DNA from: Eubacteriaceae bacterium
Lineage (GTDB): Bacteria; Bacillota; Clostridia; Eubacteriales; Anaerofustaceae
NCBI GenBank assembly: GCA_017531485.1
Contig: JAFXKY010000037.1
Location: 1 to 62,532 of the forward strand
Length of the DNA stretch: 62,532 nt
Direction: 5' to 3'
Shown here: piece after piece, positions 59,093 to 62,532 of the stretch
Numbering within the stretch: the first letter of the stretch is position 1
Layout of the letters: the number at the start of each line of letters is the position of its first letter
Position numbers and translations under genes: made by a program
The notes under the pieces: model-generated
Database searches by the model: none
The model's input: the letters and a program-made list of their open reading frames with translations, nothing else
What the model was told of the DNA's origin: nothing

Positions 59093-60007
59093 TCACACCT
59101 TCTCCCTTTCATTCTTTCCGAGGATTCCCGCAGGTCTGATGAGGAGTACGAAAATAAGTATCATAAATACCACCGCGTCCGAAAACGCTGAAGTGATGAT
59201 TCCGCCTGTAAGTACTGCTGAATATGCCTTTGAAAGGCTTTCAACAAGGCCGACGAGGATTCCGCCGAGCATAGCGCCGGGGATGATTCCGATTCCGCCG
59301 AGAACAGCCGCAACGAACGCTTTAAGACCGAGCATACCGCCCATTGTGGGGCTTGCCGCAGGGTAGTTCGCGCAATACATAAGCGCTGCGAGTGCCGCGA
59401 GCGCCGCACCGATGGCGAATGTGAGAGTGATCGTTCTGTTTACGTTGACTCCCGTGAGTATCGCCGCCTGTCTGTCCTGAGAAACTGCTCTCATGCTTCT
59501 GCCGATCTTTGTTTTATTAACTACGACAGTAAGCGTGATCATTACCGCAAAACCGATAAGTATCGTAACGAGCGTTTCCCCTGCTATGGATACTCCCGCG
59601 ATGTTGATAGGTTCGAGATCGAAGATCGTCGTAATGGGTTTCGGTGCAGAACCGAAAAGGCTCTGGGCTGTGTTCTGTAAGAAAAGGCTCATTGAGATCG
59701 CCGTAATAAGCGCGGTCATGTTCGTGCCTTTCTTTCTTACGGGGCGATATGCGAGAAGCTCAACCACCACGCCGACGATGACGCAGACGACGATGCCGAG
59801 AACGACTGCCATCCACGCAGGCATTCCCGCGTTCACCATAAGGGGGATGGTGTAACAGAGAGTGTATGCACCGACCATGATGAAATCGCCGTGGGCGAAG
59901 TTGATGAGTCTGATGATGCCGTATACCATAGTATAACCGAGGGCGACGAGTGCGTAAACACTGCCGACCTTCAGACCGTTGAAGATCTGCTGAACAAATA
60001 AGCTCAT
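59093..60007 (-). CDS. livH: Branched-chain amino acid ABC transporter, permease LivH
   Basis: A 304-residue permease of about 8 helices. GLKVGSVYALVALGYTMVYG and RLINFAHGDFIMVGAYT are the LivH signatures; ATG follows AAGGAG. It lies 217 bases after livK, the gap holding an inverted repeat that likely sets the ratio of binding protein to permease. Confidence 0.93.
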   Translation of the reverse strand: MSLFVQQIFNGLKVGSVYALVALGYTMVYGIIRLINFAHGDFIMVGAYTLCYTIPLMVNAGMPAWMAVVLGIVVCVIVGVVVELLAYRPVRKKGTNMTALITAISMSLFLQNTAQSLFGSAPKPITTIFDLEPINIAGVSIAGETLVTILIGFAVMITLTVVVNKTKIGRSMRAVSQDRQAAILTGVNVNRTITLTFAIGAALAALAALMYCANYPAASPTMGGMLGLKAFVAAVLGGIGIIPGAMLGGILVGLVESLSKAYSAVLTGGIITSAFSDAVVFMILIFVLLIRPAGILGKNEREKV

Positions 60008-60109
60008 AATATGCTCCTTAATAATATTTCTTTCTTTCCTTCATGCTTGTCCGTATCCGGAAAAAAGTCCTCATGATCCAAAAGGCTCTTGTCCGAACGC
60101 AGACAACAA

Positions 60110-60142
60110 TGTAAGGGATGCGGAATAACCGTACCCCTTACA
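60110..60142 (-). other. Inverted repeat between livK and livH
   Basis: TGTAAGGG (60110-60117) / CCCTTACA (60135-60142), no T-run on the minus strand. Probably a partial terminator or RNA-processing hairpin that makes livK mRNA more abundant than the rest. The other 180 bases of this gap show nothing else. Confidence 0.4.
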
Positions 60143-60224
60143 AAAATTCTCTTCATTTTAACCTCAAAACGCGGTTATGTCAAGGACATTTGCGCTTTTG
60201 CCGCAAAGTGGTCCTATGAACCGA

Positions 60225-61373
60225 TTATTCAAGTCCTACTGATTCAACGAAGATTTCAGCGCCGTCCTTGAAGCCGAGGAGAGCTGCTGTCTTCTGCGGT
60301 GTGCCTGTTTCGTCGAGTGTGAATGAACCTGTAACGCCTGAGAAGTTGATGTCAGCCATAGCTGCTTTGATAGCTTCCTTGTCCTGTGTTGTGTTTGCTT
60401 CTTCCATAGCCTGTTTTACCATGTAAACAGCGTCATAACCGAGAGCTGCGAAAGAGTTGAGTGTGTCAGCACCGAATTTATCTGTATAGCTCTTAACGAA
60501 GTTCTGAACTACCGGATTTACGTCGTCTTTTGAATAGTGGTTTGTGAAGTATACGTTTTCGTACATTGATTTCGGGTCAGCCATGTACGGGATTACGCCG
60601 TCATAACCGTCAGCACCCATAACGATTCCGTTGTATCCTGCATTTCTTGCCTGCGGGATGATGTATGAACCGATTGCTGAGTAGTAGCACGGAGCATAGA
60701 GGAATTCAACGCCTGTTGCCTGGATCGTTGTGAGCTGTGTCGTGAAGTCTGTGTCGTCTTTTGATGCTGTAGACTGAACAGAAACGAGTTCGATGTTGAG
60801 TGCAGCACATTCAGCTTTGAAAGCTTCGTAAAGACCTGCTGAATACGGGTCTGAAGATATGTATAAAACAGCTGCTTTTGTTTTGCCGAGTTTGTCTGCA
60901 TATCTTGCAGCGAGTTTGCCCTGGAATGAATCAGCAAAACATGTACGGAACACATAATCATATCCTTCTGTTACCGTGTCAGCAGTTGATGTCGGAGTTA
61001 CGACTACCATGCCTGCTTCGTCAGCGAGAGGAGCGATAGCTGCTGTAACAGATGAGATAACAGCGCCTATAACTGCGTCCACTTCGTTTGTGATGAGAGC
61101 GTTGATAGCATTGACGCCTTCTGTTTCAGAACCCTTTGAGTCGAATTTCTGGATCACGATCTGTTTTCCGAGAATACCGCCTGCTGCGTTGATTTCTTCA
61201 ACTGCGAGAGAAACGCCGTTGTAAACGCCTGTACCGTACTGAGCAACAGAGCCTGTAAGAGGTGCGATAACACCGAGGTCTACCTGTGTTTTTTCTTCGT
61301 CTTTTTTATCGCCGCATGATGCGAATGAAAGGATCATCATTACAGCCAAGAGAAGTGCCAATAATTTTTTCAT
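60225..61373 (-). CDS. livK: Branched-chain amino acid-binding lipoprotein (LivK/LivJ)
   Basis: A 382-residue substrate-binding lipoprotein. Type II signal with lipobox LSFASC (C20), then type I periplasmic-binding fold with LGVIAPLTGSVAQYGTG and NAAGGILGKQIVIQ. First gene of livKHMGF, driven by the excellent promoter at 61457-61485. The ligand is likely an amino acid or a related amide; not certain from sequence. Confidence 0.92.
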   Translation of the reverse strand: MKKLLALLLAVMMILSFASCGDKKDEEKTQVDLGVIAPLTGSVAQYGTGVYNGVSLAVEEINAAGGILGKQIVIQKFDSKGSETEGVNAINALITNEVDAVIGAVISSVTAAIAPLADEAGMVVVTPTSTADTVTEGYDYVFRTCFADSFQGKLAARYADKLGKTKAAVLYISSDPYSAGLYEAFKAECAALNIELVSVQSTASKDDTDFTTQLTTIQATGVEFLYAPCYYSAIGSYIIPQARNAGYNGIVMGADGYDGVIPYMADPKSMYENVYFTNHYSKDDVNPVVQNFVKSYTDKFGADTLNSFAALGYDAVYMVKQAMEEANTTQDKEAIKAAMADINFSGVTGSFTLDETGTPQKTAALLGFKDGAEIFVESVGLE

Positions 61374-61456
61374 TTTTTCCTCCTGTTTTTCCTGTGGCGG
61401 AATTCCGCCGATTATTCCGGCAAATAAAAAATGATATTCTTTGCCCTATGGTGGTT

Positions 61457-61485
61457 ATTATATCCCGACAGTTATATAATGTCAA
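61457..61485 (-). promoter_or_regulatory. Promoter of livKHMGF
   Basis: Minus strand: perfect TTGACA (61480-61485), 17 bases, perfect TATAAT (61457-61462). Leader of about 80 bases. Confidence 0.85.
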
Positions 61486-61556
61486 GGTAATTCGGATATA
61501 ATTTTGCGAAAATTCTATACATTTTTTCGCCTGTATTTCTTCGGGATGAGTGAGCG

Positions 61557-61585
61557 TTGACTTTTGTTTGATTGAAGGGTATAAT
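61557..61585 (+). promoter_or_regulatory. Promoter of the Fur-family gene
   Basis: TTGACT (61557-61562), 17 bases, TATAAT (61580-61585). Confidence 0.8.
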
Positions 61586-61647
61586 TGATGACATAAAAAC
61601 CATGATCGGACAGACTTCCGATTCATTTAATATAAAAAGGAAACCCT

Positions 61648-62040
61648 ATGTCAAAATATTCAACGCGTCAGCGCACCCGTCTTATGACATTCTTATCCAC
61701 AAACGCGGACACAGCCCTTTCCGCAAAACAGATAGCCCTCGCCCTTGAGCCCGAAAACATATCCCTCAGTTCCGTATACCGTTATCTTTCCGATCTCGAA
61801 AAGGAAGGACGTATCCGCAAGCTCACCCGCCCCGGACAGAGAGAGGTGTTTTATCAGTACACAGCCCACGAAAACTGCAAGGATGTACTTCACTTCTCCT
61901 GCACACTCTGCGGCAGGACGACGCACCTCGACAAAGTCCTTGCGGACATCCTCATGAGTCATTCCATGGACAGCTTCGGCTTTGAGGTGGACATGACCAA
62001 GACGGTAATATACGGAGTATGCAAAAGCTGCAGGAAATAA
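61648..62040 (+). CDS. Fur-family metal-responsive regulator
   Basis: A 130-residue regulator of the Fur/Zur/PerR superfamily. Winged helix (about 15-75) with LSSVYRYLSDLEKEG, then a metal domain with CTLC and CKSC, the structural zinc cysteine pairs. It looks closest to Zur-like members, by the pair and length, but the sensed metal cannot be told. ATG follows AAAGGAAA. Divergent from livKHMGF. Confidence 0.88.
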   Translation: MSKYSTRQRTRLMTFLSTNADTALSAKQIALALEPENISLSSVYRYLSDLEKEGRIRKLTRPGQREVFYQYTAHENCKDVLHFSCTLCGRTTHLDKVLADILMSHSMDSFGFEVDMTKTVIYGVCKSCRK

Positions 62041-62042
62041 TG

Positions 62043-62065
62043 AGCCGGTTCATCCGGCTTTTTTG
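62043..62065 (+). terminator. Terminator after the Fur-family gene
   Basis: 6-bp stem AGCCGG / CCGGCT with TTCAT loop, followed by TTTTT. Confidence 0.9.
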
Positions 62066-62099
62066 TTTGAGAAAGTGGGGCGACAAAGCGCCCGTTCCG

Positions 62100-62532
62100 G
62101 AGTCGGTTCGTGGGACATCCGTTTTTCCCGACATTTGTGCATATCGCATCCCCCTGATGACTTCGTCATCTTTCCCCCTTATCCTAAGGGGGACGTCATC
62201 GAGCGACTCTCGCGAAGATGACAGGGGGATGGGGGCGTCAAAGCACCGTGCATCCGTCATAATCTGCGGCAAGCTCCGATTCTGACTCCGCAGGTGCTCC
62301 TCCGCCCTGTTCCGCTGAAATGGGATTTCAGCGGGTTGGTTCGTGGAACATCCCAATCTCCCTGACCTTGTGCGTATCGCATCCCCCTGTATCCCCCTTA
62401 TCCTAAGGGGGACGGACGCGGCTCTCTTAGAATAAGGGAGCTGTCACGGAGTGACTGAGGGATAAGGGCGTCAGAGCGCCGTGCATCCGTCAAAATCTGC
62501 GGCAAGCTCCGATTCTGACTCCGCAGGTGCTC
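62100..62532. repeat. Tandem non-coding repeat running off the right edge
   Basis: Two similar units, 233 bases apart. 62233-62299 and 62466-62532 agree at 64 of 67 bases. Upstream, GGTTCGTGG...GCATCCCCCTG also recurs (62105-62156 and 62337-62388). Each unit holds a hairpin CCCCCTTA-TCC-TAAGGGGG (62174-62192 and 62393-62411). The second also has CCGCTGAAAT / ATTTCAGCGG (62312-62334). No gene is seen. Confidence 0.85.

Overview
The window is about 62.5 kb of a moderately low-GC genome with dense, short-spaced genes, strong AGGAG-type ribosome binding sites and TTGACA/TATAAT promoters. It looks like an anaerobic, endospore-forming member of the Clostridia (Bacillota). The sporulation evidence is an uninterrupted sigma-K gene at 51 kb and a cotJA-cotJB-cotJC spore-coat operon at 54 kb. 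The anaerobic evidence is type III glutamine synthetase, a pyrK/pyrD type B dihydroorotate dehydrogenase, a DUF39/NIL-ferredoxin homocysteine pair and oxygen-sensitive Fe-S/corrinoid-linked families. I cannot name the genus.

Layout. 0-10 kb: the end of tuf, then three uroporphyrinogen-decarboxylase-fold (URO-D/MtaA-like) proteins, a CofE-like ligase, and a divergent LysR regulator facing an operon of two URO-D proteins plus a GPH-type symporter. This reads as a LysR-controlled catabolic unit, probably methyl transfer or demethylation. 10-24 kb: housekeeping genes (tex, glycerophosphodiesterase, acetyltransferases), a block of uncharacterised surface proteins, the sulfide-to-homocysteine pair, an NhaC antiporter with an MBL hydrolase, and dnaG-rpoD. 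24-34 kb: cysteine desulfurase, tRNA-Arg(CCG), glnN, an MFS transporter, a methyltransferase with a structured leader, engB with an extraordinary acidic tail, lon, and a TetR regulator. 34-40 kb: a complete UMP-synthesis operon pyrC-K-D-F-E-B-I, lacking only carbamoyl-phosphate synthase.

41-51 kb is the accessory-looking part. It has two tandem DUF2284 Fe-S proteins and a divergent ASKHA protein resembling the reductive activators of corrinoid proteins, which may be the electron-delivery side of the URO-D methyltransferases. It also has a GC-rich cluster of back-to-back perfect hairpins, an iron-sulfur flavoprotein with a YgiQ radical SAM protein, a secreted CHAP-like/dockerin protein, and two small gene cassettes framed by identical terminator and promoter repeats. 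51-62.5 kb holds sigK, cooT, a nitroreductase, tspO, cotJABC, a second hairpin cluster, an M20 hydrolase, a complete branched-chain amino acid ABC transporter (livK-H-M-G-F), a Fur-family regulator and a tandemly duplicated non-coding repeat that runs off the right edge.

The two signals I consider most likely to be undescribed are the multi-hairpin clusters at 44.32-44.60 kb and 54.99-55.24 kb (with the CCCCCTTA-N-TAAGGGGG intergenic repeat family they resemble) and the terminator/promoter-framed cassettes at 49.39-50.71 kb.
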